A stretch of DNA of 64,000 nucleotides from Aminobacterium sp. MB27-C1 (GTDB taxonomy: Bacteria; Synergistota; Synergistia; Synergistales; Aminobacteriaceae), in assembly GCF_030908405.1 (NCBI RefSeq), contig NZ_CP133089.1:434001-498000 (forward strand), in the 5' to 3' direction. Below are positions 8,797 through 17,973 of the stretch, one piece after another. How positions within the stretch are numbered: the stretch's first letter is position 1; each line of letters begins with the position of its first letter. The notes beneath the pieces are model-generated. The model was not told the DNA's origin. It made no database searches and saw nothing but the letters and a program-made list of their open reading frames with translations. The position numbers and the translations under genes are program-made.

Positions 8797-9816
8797 ATGG
8801 CGCGTAGTTCTGGCTCTCGTGGATTGCAGGGAAAAGAAAAAGCGGCGATTTTGCTTGTTGCTTTGGGGAATGAAGTCGCAGCTGAACTTTACAAACATTT
8901 TGATGAGGCGACCATCGAAATAATAACGCTTGAGATAGCCAATCTTCAGAAAATATCTCCTGAACAAAAATTAGAAGTATTGAAGGATGCGCAAGAGATG
9001 CTTCTTGCTCGCGAGTATATGGCTCGTGGTGGAGTTGATTACGCTCGGGATATACTGGAGCGAGCTTTGGGACCTGAGCGTGCTCAAAACCTTCTTGCTC
9101 GTATAACGGCGAGTTTGCAGGTTCGTCCCTTCGATTTTATGAGACATTCAGATCCTCAGCAGTTATTAAGTTTTATTCAGGGCGAACATCCTCAGACGAT
9201 AGCGTTGATTCTTTCGTATCTTGAACCAGAGCAATCGGCTCAGGTTATCGGTGGCCTTCCGGCAATTATGCAGGCTGAAGTGGCGAAACGTATTGCCAAA
9301 ATGGATCGTATTACACCTGAGGTATTACGTGAGGTAGAAAGAGTTCTAGAAAGGAAGTTAAGCACTGTCATGGGGCAAGACTTTACCTTGGCTGGTGGCA
9401 TCGATGCCATAGTGAACATTATTAATAATGCTGATCGTGGAACTGAGAGAAATATTATGGAACACTTAGAAGAAAATGATCCGGAATTAGCCGAGGAAAT
9501 CAAGAGGAGACTCTTTGTATTCGAAGATATACTCAAAATGGACGATCGTTCTTTACAGCGTGTCTTGCGTGAAGTTGAGATGAAAGAGCTTGCTCTGGCT
9601 CTGAAGGGGGCTACAGAGGATCTTCGGTCTAAGTTCTTTAAAAATATGTCAAAGCGTGCTGCTGAGATGTTGAATGAAGATATGGAATTTATGGGGCCTG
9701 TACGTGTACGTGATGTTGAAGAATCGCAACAGAAGATTGTTAACGTTATTCGAGCCCTTGAGGATGTAGGAGAAATAGTCATATCACGCGGAGGAGAGGA
9801 AGAGCTGGTTGTCTAA
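8797..9816 (+). CDS. fliG: Flagellar motor switch protein FliG
   Basis: Rotor protein that contacts the stator and sets rotation direction. The 339 residues show the N-terminal FliF-binding domain (KEKAAILLVALGNEVA), the middle domain with the EHPQTIALILSYL motif, and the C-terminal torque domain with a charged helix (KGATEDLRSKFFKNMSKRA). A CAGGAG site precedes the ATG. fliH begins inside its last codons. Confidence 0.97.
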   Translation: MARSSGSRGLQGKEKAAILLVALGNEVAAELYKHFDEATIEIITLEIANLQKISPEQKLEVLKDAQEMLLAREYMARGGVDYARDILERALGPERAQNLLARITASLQVRPFDFMRHSDPQQLLSFIQGEHPQTIALILSYLEPEQSAQVIGGLPAIMQAEVAKRIAKMDRITPEVLREVERVLERKLSTVMGQDFTLAGGIDAIVNIINNADRGTERNIMEHLEENDPELAEEIKRRLFVFEDILKMDDRSLQRVLREVEMKELALALKGATEDLRSKFFKNMSKRAAEMLNEDMEFMGPVRVRDVEESQQKIVNVIRALEDVGEIVISRGGEEELVV

Positions 9817-10708
9817 GTTTGTGCGTCACAATATTATTAGAGCAGTTCGTGTTCTTCCTGAAGCTGTACGTATAGGAGCTTCAGCTAATGACGGGAAAGT
9901 TTCCCGAGAAGCTTTGGCTCAGGACGAAACAGCTGCTGTGTGCTCTTTAGACAAAGATCAGTCTGAACTTCTCCAAAAAGAATTAGCAAACCTTCAGAAT
10001 TATGCTTCCCAACTAGAAGAAGAATTGAAAGAAGCCCTTCAGCGTAATCGCGTTCTCGAAAACGATTTTTTAGCCCATAAAAAACAGGTAGATGAAGAAT
10101 ATCAGCGGGCTGTCTGTAATTTGAACAAAGAAAAAGACTCTCTTTTTTTACAAGCTAAAAAAGAAGGATATGATGCCGGCCAAATAGAAGGGCATTCCGA
10201 AGGTTTAAAATCGGCCCGAGACGAGGTGGAGCAGGAATATTCAGAGCGCTTCTCCGGGCTTTTGGCTACGTTTGACAATATTCATGCTACTGTTGTGAAA
10301 GAAAAATCTTCTCTCGCTGAACTTAATTTGCCTTATATGATGCGTTTGTGGAAATGCCTTTTGGAGAGATTGCTTAAAAAAGAAGTTTCCATTGATCAGA
10401 ATACCGTAATACGTATTTTAGAAAGTATTTTAACAAGAGTTAGTGATAAAGAAAAAATTGTTATATATCTTAACCCTGAAGATGTTGAACGTGTGAAAAA
10501 TCAAAAAAGCACCTATGCCGATCTTTTACGAGGTGTAAAGGTTTTAGATATACATGTTGATGATCATGTGGGTAAGGGAAGTTGCATTGTAGAAACAAAT
10601 CTTGGGGTTTACGATGCTCGTTGGAAAACTCAGTTTGAACAGATCGAAAAGGAAATAGACCAGCTTTTCTTAGAGGAGGCTTCTGCTCTTGAACTCCGAA
10701 AAGAGTAG
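9809..10708 (+). CDS. fliH: Flagellar assembly protein FliH
   Basis: Regulator of the FliI export ATPase that links it to the C ring. The 299-residue protein is poorly conserved in sequence but has the expected form: a charged coiled-coil region (about 45-135), a GYDAGQIEGHSEGLKS stretch like the glycine-repeat segment of FliH, and a C-terminal stator-like domain. The TTG start at 9809 lies 8 bases after GAGGAGAGGA and overlaps the fliG stop by 8 bp. Placement between fliG and fliI supports the call. Confidence 0.88.
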   Translation: MSKFVRHNIIRAVRVLPEAVRIGASANDGKVSREALAQDETAAVCSLDKDQSELLQKELANLQNYASQLEEELKEALQRNRVLENDFLAHKKQVDEEYQRAVCNLNKEKDSLFLQAKKEGYDAGQIEGHSEGLKSARDEVEQEYSERFSGLLATFDNIHATVVKEKSSLAELNLPYMMRLWKCLLERLLKKEVSIDQNTVIRILESILTRVSDKEKIVIYLNPEDVERVKNQKSTYADLLRGVKVLDIHVDDHVGKGSCIVETNLGVYDARWKTQFEQIEKEIDQLFLEEASALELRKE

Positions 10709-12032
10709 GGAGCTTCTATGGGATGTTTTAGAGGCCCGACTTTCTAAAAATCAATTAATAAAAATTAACGGTCGAGTGGTACAAGTTGTGGGGCTCGTTG
10801 TGGAATCTCAAGGTCCTGATGTTCGAGTTGGAGATTTATGCCAGATACGCTTTCGCGGCGACTCTCCTCCGTTAAAGGCGGAAGTTGTCGGCTTCAGAGA
10901 AGATAGAGTTCTTTTAATGCCTTTAGGGAGCTTAAAAGATGTTGGGCCTGGATGTGACGTTGTTTCTATGGAACGTCCTCTGGGAGTGCATGTAGGTCGT
11001 AACCTCCTTGGTAGGGTTCTTGATGGCTTAGGGCAGCCTATGGATGATAAGGGACCTATTATTGCTTCAGATTTTTACCCTCTTTATGCAGATCCGCCTC
11101 ATCCGTTACGAAGACAGATGATTTCCTCCCATCTTTCTGTAGGAGTAAAGGCAATAGATGGTATTTTAACATTGGGTACTGGGCAGCGAATCGGAATTTT
11201 TGCCGGTTCCGGCGTGGGAAAAAGTACTCTTCTGGGAATGATGGCCAGAAATACGGAAGCAGACATAAATGTTATTGCTCTTGTTGGAGAACGAGGACGA
11301 GAAGTTAGAGAGTTTATAGATCATGATCTTGGCGCGCAAGGTATGGAACGTTCAGTGCTTGTTGTTGCAACGTCAGATCAACCTCCTCTCATACGCTTAA
11401 AAGCGGCCTTGACAGCTACAGCAATAGCGGAATATTTTCGAGATCAAGGTAAAAATGTGCTTTTGATGATGGATTCTGTAACTCGAGTAGCCAGAGCTCA
11501 GCGAGAAGTAGGTTTAGCTATAGGAGAGCCGCCTACAACCCGAGGATATACTCCTTCTGTTTTTGAGGCTCTTCCTCGGTTATTGGAAAGAGCTGGCGCC
11601 GGAGAGCGTGGAAGCATTACCGGTATTTATACCGTTCTTGTTGAAGGTGACGATATGAATGAGCCTGTCGCTGATACCGTACGGGGTATTCTTGATGGAC
11701 ACGTTGTGCTTTCTCGAAAGATAGCTTCGAAAAATTTTTACCCTGCTATTGATATTCTGAACAGTGTGAGTCGAGTTATGCCTTCTGTTGTTTCCAAAGA
11801 ACATTTAAAGGCTGTTTCCAGAATACGAGAAGCTATAGCTGTTCATCGAGAAGCGGAAGATTTGGTCAATATTGGGGCATATAAAGAGGGCTCTAACCGT
11901 AAGATTGATTGGGCCTTAAGTCATATAGAAGATATACATGCTTTTCTTTGCCAGTCGACTGACGAAAAATATACTTTTGAAGAGACAGAATCAAGTCTTA
12001 TGACATTGGCTCCATTTGCCGAAGATATATAA
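10689..12032 (+). CDS. fliI: Flagellum-specific ATPase FliI
   Basis: Hexameric ATPase of the flagellar type III export system, related to the F1 beta subunit. The 447 residues contain the P-loop (AGSGVGKST), VALVGERGREVREFI, the Walker B region (VLLMMDSVTRVARAQRE) and the GEPPTTRGYTPSVF loop. The TTG start at 10689 sits 9 bases after GAGGAGG and overlaps fliH by 20 bp. The start is in the normal place relative to the N-terminal beta-barrel domain. Confidence 0.96.
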   Translation: MNSEKSRELLWDVLEARLSKNQLIKINGRVVQVVGLVVESQGPDVRVGDLCQIRFRGDSPPLKAEVVGFREDRVLLMPLGSLKDVGPGCDVVSMERPLGVHVGRNLLGRVLDGLGQPMDDKGPIIASDFYPLYADPPHPLRRQMISSHLSVGVKAIDGILTLGTGQRIGIFAGSGVGKSTLLGMMARNTEADINVIALVGERGREVREFIDHDLGAQGMERSVLVVATSDQPPLIRLKAALTATAIAEYFRDQGKNVLLMMDSVTRVARAQREVGLAIGEPPTTRGYTPSVFEALPRLLERAGAGERGSITGIYTVLVEGDDMNEPVADTVRGILDGHVVLSRKIASKNFYPAIDILNSVSRVMPSVVSKEHLKAVSRIREAIAVHREAEDLVNIGAYKEGSNRKIDWALSHIEDIHAFLCQSTDEKYTFEETESSLMTLAPFAEDI

Positions 12033-12064
12033 AGGTAGGTTAAAAGGAGGCAGAGGGGTAATTC

Positions 12065-12514
12065 ATGATTGAACGTATAAAACGCTTCCAAAAGATTTTG
12101 TCGACACGAGAAAAGGTAAGAGATGAAGAACGCTTACTTTTAAGTGAAAAGCGTAATTATGAGCAAAATATTGTTTCCTTAATGAATGGATTGCAAGAAG
12201 AAAAACAACAAGCATTACATGTTTTCAGTACGCAGGATAACTGTCTTTTTTCCCCTCAGGATATGTGGTATAGACGAAAATCCATTGATTGTATCGAAAG
12301 AAAATTAGACGAAGCGCACGAGGCATTGTTACAGATACAGTATGCTATTCGTCAATCAGAAGAACGTCTTCTTCAGAAACATAAAGACGTAAAGGTTATG
12401 GAGACATATCTTGGTAAGATGAAAGATGAGTATAACCAAGTCGTGTCACGAATGGAGCAAGAAGAACTTGACGATATAGCTACGATACGATTCGAGAATA
12501 AGTCTGGGGAGTGA
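12065..12514 (+). CDS. fliJ: Flagellar export chaperone FliJ
   Basis: Small coiled-coil protein of the export apparatus that sits in the FliI ring. The 149 residues are almost all charged heptad-like helix (for example KRFQKILSTREKVRDEE at the N-terminus), as expected for FliJ, which is weakly conserved. The position directly after fliI and a strong AAAGGAGG site support the assignment. Confidence 0.85.
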   Translation: MIERIKRFQKILSTREKVRDEERLLLSEKRNYEQNIVSLMNGLQEEKQQALHVFSTQDNCLFSPQDMWYRRKSIDCIERKLDEAHEALLQIQYAIRQSEERLLQKHKDVKVMETYLGKMKDEYNQVVSRMEQEELDDIATIRFENKSGE

Positions 12515-12520
12515 AATCTT

Positions 12521-13114
12521 TTGCAGGCAAAAAGAGTAGGATTGGAACGAGTTATAAAACGTATAAATGAGATTCAGGAGCGCTTCTGCCCGAATGAAGC
12601 GCCTAAACAAGAAAAAAAGAGAGAACGATTTGTTGATGTCTTGTCGCGTGTAGAAAGAGAATCTAGCCTTGATGTGAACGTTTTGCCAGAAAAAGAAAAC
12701 AGCAAAATTCCTACCTCAGAAAATGTTTCTTTAAATTCGATCATAAAGCGCCATGCTAAAAATTACAATGTGGATGAAAACCTTATTCGTGCCGTAATAA
12801 AGATGGAATCTGGGGGGAAAACAGATGCTGTTTCTCCTAAGGGGGCTATGGGGCTTATGCAATTGATGCCGGGAACGGCGCGTATGTTGGGGGTTAATAA
12901 TCCTTATAATCCCGACGAAAATATAGAGGGCGGTGTAAAATATCTGGCCTTTTTGTCCGATAAATATAAGGGGGATTTAGAGCAGGCTCTTGCAGCATAT
13001 AATGCGGGGCCTTCTCGGGTTGATTCCTACGGAGGTATTCCGCCCTTCCCTGAAACGCAGCAATATGTTCAAAACGTTTTAGCAGAATATAAGCGAAATA
13101 TAGGGAGCGAATAG
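12521..13114 (+). CDS. Lytic transglycosylase (SLT domain) of the flagellar operon
   Basis: Peptidoglycan-cleaving enzyme, probably opening the wall for the rod. The 197-residue protein has an N-terminal linker and a C-terminal SLT domain (about 70-190) with the catalytic glutamate at Glu96 (KMESGG), then GAMGLMQLMPGTA and AAYNAGPSRV, all family hallmarks. No signal peptide is visible, so it may be exported by the flagellar apparatus like the FlgJ/SltF muramidases, although that is inference. The TTG start at 12521 follows GGGGAG by 9 bases. It lies between fliJ and the motE-like gene, where Bacillus has no such enzyme. Confidence 0.88.
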   Translation: MQAKRVGLERVIKRINEIQERFCPNEAPKQEKKRERFVDVLSRVERESSLDVNVLPEKENSKIPTSENVSLNSIIKRHAKNYNVDENLIRAVIKMESGGKTDAVSPKGAMGLMQLMPGTARMLGVNNPYNPDENIEGGVKYLAFLSDKYKGDLEQALAAYNAGPSRVDSYGGIPPFPETQQYVQNVLAEYKRNIGSE

Positions 13115-13118
13115 AACA

Positions 13119-13757
13119 ATGCCTGACGATAATTTATGGGCAGAGGATACAGAACGGGAGTTACAGGAAAATCAGGGCTCATCCCGGCCCGTCTCTCCAC
13201 GTAAAAAGGGGAGTAGACTGAGGCGTAGATTGGGCCTTTTTTTTGTTTTGCTCATTATAGGGGCTGGCGTAGTTTTAGGACTCCATTTAGGTGGGGTTTG
13301 GGATATTCGCCCCTTTGCGGAAAAATTAGGCATAATTAAAAGCGAGACTCTCTCTCCAGCCGATCGCCGACAACAAGAGTTAGAAGAGTGGGCAAGCCGC
13401 TTGAGTAAAAAAGAAAATGAACTTAATGAAAAAGAGCATAATCTTGAAGTTCTTTCTCAAGACCTTGTCTCTAGAAAAGATGCTCTTCTTGTGAAGGAAA
13501 CTGAAATCCAGGCCTTGGAAAAGGATTCTAATGATAGCAAAGTTCAAAACGAAGAGTCTTTACAAGCGTTAGTTCAGACTTTTCAGGAAATGTCGTCGCG
13601 TCGGGCTGCATCTATCATTGAGCAGTTAGATCAGAAATTGGCAGTGAAACTACTTTTGAAAATGCCTGAAGATAGTGTTGCATCTATATTAGGACGTATG
13701 GACCCAGGACGGGCAGCCTTGCTGACGGAACAGCTTGCACTTCAGAAAGATAGGTGA
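13119..13757 (+). CDS. MotE/YlxF-family flagellar membrane protein
   Basis: Membrane-anchored protein of 212 residues: a basic cytoplasmic N-terminus, one transmembrane helix (about 38-57), a coiled coil (about 87-140) and a C-terminal MgtE-N-like helical domain (about 148-210, with the MSSRRAASIIEQL and LLLKMPEDSVASILGRMDP repeats). This layout is that of MotE-type proteins, which act as stator chaperones in some bacteria, and of Bacillus YlxF, which has the same place before fliK. The exact role here is inferred. Confidence 0.8.
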   Translation: MPDDNLWAEDTERELQENQGSSRPVSPRKKGSRLRRRLGLFFVLLIIGAGVVLGLHLGGVWDIRPFAEKLGIIKSETLSPADRRQQELEEWASRLSKKENELNEKEHNLEVLSQDLVSRKDALLVKETEIQALEKDSNDSKVQNEESLQALVQTFQEMSSRRAASIIEQLDQKLAVKLLLKMPEDSVASILGRMDPGRAALLTEQLALQKDR

Positions 13758-13764
13758 GATGGGG

Positions 13765-15189
13765 ATGCAAGGTGATTTTTTTTCAGTTATTTCAATGGGG
13801 GAGCTTCTTACCGAGCCGAATAATACCCTTCAACCTGATATGAAAGTAACTACTGAGTTGGATTTTGCAACTCTTGTTGCAGCTCTGTCAGAAAACGTAT
13901 CAGGAGAGACAGAAAAAGATTCTCTTTCTAACCTTAATTTGATAGCCTCAGATAAATCAGACAAATCAGATAAAAAGGAGAGGGGACAATCGTTATCTTT
14001 ATCTTCTTTATATGCAACGTGTCCGCCTTTAGTGAATATTTTATTAACGAAAACCGAGGCGGAAAGTGAAACAGCAGAAAAAAAGATTGAAATGACAACG
14101 GTAAATGAAACTGAAACTCTTATTGATAGCGTGACAACTGAAAAGACAAAAAAAGAGGAGAATTTGCAGCAAAATCCTTCAGAACTTTTGCCACAGAAAG
14201 AAATGGATCAATTGGAAGAAAAAGGTTCAGGGTTGCTTGAAGAAATAACAATTGATGAGGAAAAAGCTGCAGAGATTGAGGTTTTAAAAGGCAGCATTAA
14301 CGTTAATAATAAGGATAAAAAAGTATCGAGTGAAAAAGAAGAGGAAAAGCCGCTTATAAAAGGTTTTGTACGTAACCACGATAAAGGAGAAGTGCAAGGT
14401 CCGAAAGAGGAGAAGTTTCCTTTAGATAAAATTTCTGTTGTTGGTGATTCTATCCCAAATATTGAAAAATCGTTTTCTCATGTAAAACGAGAGATTGAAG
14501 ATAATGTGTTGCCTCCGCAGGAAATAATAACTTCAGATAAAAGCGTTTCTCAACAAACTGACATGGGAAATACGCAGAGTGATTCCTTAGATTTACATAA
14601 AGAATCACAAGATGTAGATGTTCCACATAAATGGGGAATAGAAAAGGATAAGACAAATACTTCAGTGTCGCAGCATCCTTTTCATGAAGTGATGGCTCAA
14701 AATATAGTTAAAGAAAAATCGGATTTAAATCGTATGAATACAGTTCCTCAAGCATTTCAAAGAGGTGTATATGTTGGCACAAATCAAGGGGAACAAATAC
14801 AGACAGGAATGACGCATGTATTAAGGTTCCTTCATACGAGAGGAGAAACAAAAGCCAAGGTCGTTATTGAGCCACCAGCTCTTGGCAGGGTAGACGTGGA
14901 ACTGCTCTCTTCTCAACGAGGGGTTGAGGCGTTTCTTCGTGTGAGTTCCGAATCTTTAAGGCATATTGTGCAAGAACAGTTACCAGCGCTTCGAAGTGCC
15001 TTTTCGCAGCAAGGACTTGTTTTAGCCGATTGCTCTGTGGATGTTCGAAAAGAGAATGAACATAGTGGACAAAACCAACAGAATAAACGGCGAGGAATAA
15101 AAGTAGCGATGGATGCTTTAGACGAAACTGAAGAACCTCTTGCTTTTCGTCTTGACCTAGAGCAAGGCTTACTCGTTTGGATGGCATAG
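13765..15189 (+). CDS. fliK: Flagellar hook-length control protein FliK
   Basis: Molecular ruler that stops hook growth and switches export specificity through FlhB. The 474 residues comprise a long, low-complexity, charged spacer (about 60-340) and a conserved C-terminal domain (about 350-445) containing LGRVDVELLSSQRGVEAFL and the FSQQGLVLADCSVDV stretch. The ATG at 13765 lies about 6 bases after AGGTGAG; the ATG at 13759 is an alternative, and a TTG at 13735 would run far into the preceding gene. Placement before flgD matches Firmicutes. Confidence 0.88.
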   Translation: MQGDFFSVISMGELLTEPNNTLQPDMKVTTELDFATLVAALSENVSGETEKDSLSNLNLIASDKSDKSDKKERGQSLSLSSLYATCPPLVNILLTKTEAESETAEKKIEMTTVNETETLIDSVTTEKTKKEENLQQNPSELLPQKEMDQLEEKGSGLLEEITIDEEKAAEIEVLKGSINVNNKDKKVSSEKEEEKPLIKGFVRNHDKGEVQGPKEEKFPLDKISVVGDSIPNIEKSFSHVKREIEDNVLPPQEIITSDKSVSQQTDMGNTQSDSLDLHKESQDVDVPHKWGIEKDKTNTSVSQHPFHEVMAQNIVKEKSDLNRMNTVPQAFQRGVYVGTNQGEQIQTGMTHVLRFLHTRGETKAKVVIEPPALGRVDVELLSSQRGVEAFLRVSSESLRHIVQEQLPALRSAFSQQGLVLADCSVDVRKENEHSGQNQQNKRRGIKVAMDALDETEEPLAFRLDLEQGLLVWMA

Positions 15190-15204
15190 GATAGGAGGGA
15201 GAAA

Positions 15205-15639
15205 ATGTTTGTACAAAGTACCGATTATTCAGTAACAGGCTCTGCTACAACAGCTTCTGCCACAAGCGCGACAGAACAGAAAAGTAAAACCGATTCGAAT
15301 GGAGGATTGGATCAAGACGCTTTCTTCAAAATCTTGATCACTCAGTTGACCCACCAAGACCCCATGAATCCTTTACAAGATAGAGAATTCATTGCTCAGA
15401 TGGCTCAATTTACTACAGTAGAAAAATTGACGAATATGGGCAAGGTTGTAGACGAAATGGCTACTGTAAATCGAGGGAATGCAGTTTCTTATCTTGGTAA
15501 AAACGTAAGTTTCTATGATGAGAACGGAGAAGTTATGACATCTAAAGTTCAGGCTGTTTGGTTTGACGATAAAGAGGGTGTTATTCTTCAGGTTCCCGAG
15601 GGGCAAATCAAATTGGCAGGAGTTCTTTCTGTTTCATAA
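15205..15639 (+). CDS. flgD: Flagellar hook capping protein FlgD
   Basis: Scaffold for hook assembly. The 144 residues have a Ser/Thr/Ala-rich N-terminal tail and the conserved FlgD block (FFKILITQLTHQDPMNPLQD, then FIAQMAQFTTVEKLTNM). The C-terminal half is short, as in many Firmicutes FlgD proteins. An AGGAGGG site precedes the ATG. A 125-bp gap follows in which I see no gene or clear promoter. Confidence 0.93.
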   Translation: MFVQSTDYSVTGSATTASATSATEQKSKTDSNGGLDQDAFFKILITQLTHQDPMNPLQDREFIAQMAQFTTVEKLTNMGKVVDEMATVNRGNAVSYLGKNVSFYDENGEVMTSKVQAVWFDDKEGVILQVPEGQIKLAGVLSVS

Positions 15640-15764
15640 AAAATTTGAGTTCTTGTAAGTATTCTCCGAAATAGTAACTATGAGAGAAAAAAGCCCACTA
15701 GGGACGGTTGGGTTTGACATGTGCAAGGGAGTGCGCATTTCTCTGTGTTGGGAGGTTAATAGAA

Positions 15765-17687
15765 ATGCTAAGATCCCTTATGACGGGAGTAAGTGGAGTT
15801 CGGGGACATCAAACTCTGCTCGATGTTGTAGGTAACAATATTGCCAATGTGAATACAGCCGGATTTAAAAAATCGACGGTGACTTTTCAGGATTTGCTCT
15901 ATCAGACGTCTCGTGGAGCTTCTTCTCCACAGGGCGATAGGGGCGGAATAAATCCTATGCAGGTGGGTCTTGGCGTTAATATTGGGGCTATTGAAACAAT
16001 TCATAGCCAAGGACAGTTGCAGTATACGGGCAATAGAACTGATATGGCTATACAAGGTGACGGATATTATGTCATGGGTGATGGAAGCAGAACTCTTTAT
16101 TCCAGAGCAGGTAATTTTATTCTTGATGCTAATGGGAACATTGTTCAGTCTGGAACTGGGTATATGTTGAAAGGTTATACATTAGAGACTGATCCTAACG
16201 ATCCTACTCGGTATATTAAAGGTACGCAGCTAGTAGATATGAATATTCCTGTAGGGCAAAAATTGCCAGCTCAAGCGACGACTCTTACAGGATTCCGCTG
16301 TAATCTCGATAGCAGAGTTGATGCATACCTGCCCATGGGGTTCCTGACTAATGGAGTAAAAGCAACGGGACTTTTAGGAGGAGCTGAGCGTTCTATCACC
16401 TTTGGTTCTGGTACTGATGTGAATTCTTTTGTCACAGTTAAAGTCGGAGACCAAACTGTACAGATGGCAATAGATGGTGTAGATCAAGACGTAAAACGTC
16501 CTAAATTGGCAGACACAACGTTGACTCTTGATGGACAGACATACGATGTTACGTTTGATAGCGCCTCTGGTGTATTGAAAATGACGAATCAGGCAGATGC
16601 GACAGATTCATGGGAATATGAGCTTGGCGCCATGATGGATTACGATATAGTGAGCATTGCTGAAAGTAACGGAACAGAACATCATTATCTCGTGGAATAT
16701 AACGATCTCGGAAGCCAGGGTGGAAACAGAGAAATGGTTCTTTGGGGAGATAATAACGCAACTCCCTCTGCTGTAACACGTTTCTCTTCAGAAATTACAA
16801 CGTCTCATGATGGCATCTTTATTGACCCGGCTGGTAACGGTTATTCTTTGGGAACAACCTTCCCTGAAGGAAAGACTCTTTTTGCTGTTCCTTCAGAAAA
16901 TGGACAAGGTATTGAGATTCGAAGCGATTCTGTTTCTGGGGATGTATTATCAACTGTTAATCAGCGAATTCCAAGTGTTCATACTACGAAGCTTGATGTT
17001 TTTGATAGTTTGGGGAATAGCCATACATTAGAGGTAAGTTGGGAAAAAATAGAGAATAATCAATGGCGTTGGAGAGCGTGGCTTCCTACAGAGCCTGGAA
17101 TTACATTAACCAACAATACTGGAATTATTTCTTTCCAGAGTAACGGTAAAATTGATGGATCGTCAAGTAACGCCACAATGTCTTTAGGGTTTGGTTCTTT
17201 GGGAGCAGAAGATTCTTCTATAAAACTTGATTTCAGTGGTCAGTCGTTTGATAAAGAGCCTATTGAAGGTGTAACACAGTACGGATCGGCCTTTACTACA
17301 AAAGCCTACTATAGAGATGGCTATGAGATGGGCGTTTTAAACGATTTTGCAGTAGGAACTGATGGAACTGTTGTAGGTGTTTACAGTAATGGCGAAAGTC
17401 GCTCTCTTTACCGACTTGGACTCGCTCTTTTTGCGAATCCGAGCGGTCTTGAAAAAGTAGGTAATACTGCATTTGCTGAAAGTGCCAACTCTGGTATAGG
17501 TCAGGTGGTATCTCCTCTTGAAGGAGGAGCTGGCAAGATATCCGGTGGTTCTCTTGAAATGGGGAATGTAGACCTTTCCGAAGAATTTGTGCGTCTTATC
17601 ATTGCCCAAAGGGGATTCCAGGCGAATGCTCGTGTCGTTACGACGAGTGATCAAGTTCTTGAAGAACTTGTGAATATGAAACGTTAG
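15765..17687 (+). CDS. flgE: Flagellar hook protein FlgE
   Basis: Major hook subunit. The 640-residue protein has the N-terminal rod/hook signature (VVGNNIANVNTAGFKKS), TDMAIQGDGYYVM, a long variable middle and the C-terminal conserved part (GNVDLSEEFVRLIIAQRGFQ). It is longer than the roughly 400-residue enteric hook protein because of the central domain, which is common. The ATG at 15765 is chosen from the GGAGG site 9 bases upstream; an upstream GTG at 15708 would add an unrelated N-terminus. Confidence 0.94.
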   Translation: MLRSLMTGVSGVRGHQTLLDVVGNNIANVNTAGFKKSTVTFQDLLYQTSRGASSPQGDRGGINPMQVGLGVNIGAIETIHSQGQLQYTGNRTDMAIQGDGYYVMGDGSRTLYSRAGNFILDANGNIVQSGTGYMLKGYTLETDPNDPTRYIKGTQLVDMNIPVGQKLPAQATTLTGFRCNLDSRVDAYLPMGFLTNGVKATGLLGGAERSITFGSGTDVNSFVTVKVGDQTVQMAIDGVDQDVKRPKLADTTLTLDGQTYDVTFDSASGVLKMTNQADATDSWEYELGAMMDYDIVSIAESNGTEHHYLVEYNDLGSQGGNREMVLWGDNNATPSAVTRFSSEITTSHDGIFIDPAGNGYSLGTTFPEGKTLFAVPSENGQGIEIRSDSVSGDVLSTVNQRIPSVHTTKLDVFDSLGNSHTLEVSWEKIENNQWRWRAWLPTEPGITLTNNTGIISFQSNGKIDGSSSNATMSLGFGSLGAEDSSIKLDFSGQSFDKEPIEGVTQYGSAFTTKAYYRDGYEMGVLNDFAVGTDGTVVGVYSNGESRSLYRLGLALFANPSGLEKVGNTAFAESANSGIGQVVSPLEGGAGKISGGSLEMGNVDLSEEFVRLIIAQRGFQANARVVTTSDQVLEELVNMKR

Positions 17688-17697
17688 GAAACAGCTT

Positions 17698-17931
17698 ATG
17701 ATCACTCTCACACGAATTAACGGAGAGCACTTTACGTTAAATGCGGATTTGATTGAAACGGTGGAAACGACACCAGACACAGTAATAAAACTTTTTAATG
17801 GCCATCGTTATGTAGTTCGAGAAAACATGGAAGAGATTGTGGAGTTAGTTGTTCAGTATAGGAATCGTATTTGGCGCTCTTCCTGTCAATCTGAGAGCGC
17901 TATCATCACACAACAGCAGAACGACAAATAA
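17698..17931 (+). CDS. flbD: Flagellar protein FlbD
   Basis: Small conserved protein of unknown biochemical role found after flgE in many fla operons. The 77 residues start with the typical MITLTRINGEHFTLNADLIE and include TPDTVIKLFNGHRYVV. It lies between flgE and motA, and an AGGAAA site precedes the ATG. Confidence 0.9.
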   Translation: MITLTRINGEHFTLNADLIETVETTPDTVIKLFNGHRYVVRENMEEIVELVVQYRNRIWRSSCQSESAIITQQQNDK

Positions 17932-17973
17932 GTTCTTTGGTGTAGTTAGGCTGTTTTAGGGAGGGGAGTTTTT

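Noticed and set aside
9240-9782. Long minus-strand open frame opposite fliG (also opposite 35592-36161 and 63569-63994)
   Set aside because: They mirror well-supported plus-strand genes, have low-complexity Ser/Arg-rich translations and no ribosome sites.
15640-15764. Possible riboswitch or promoter between flgD and flgE
   Set aside because: I found no conserved riboswitch core and no paired -35/-10 elements.
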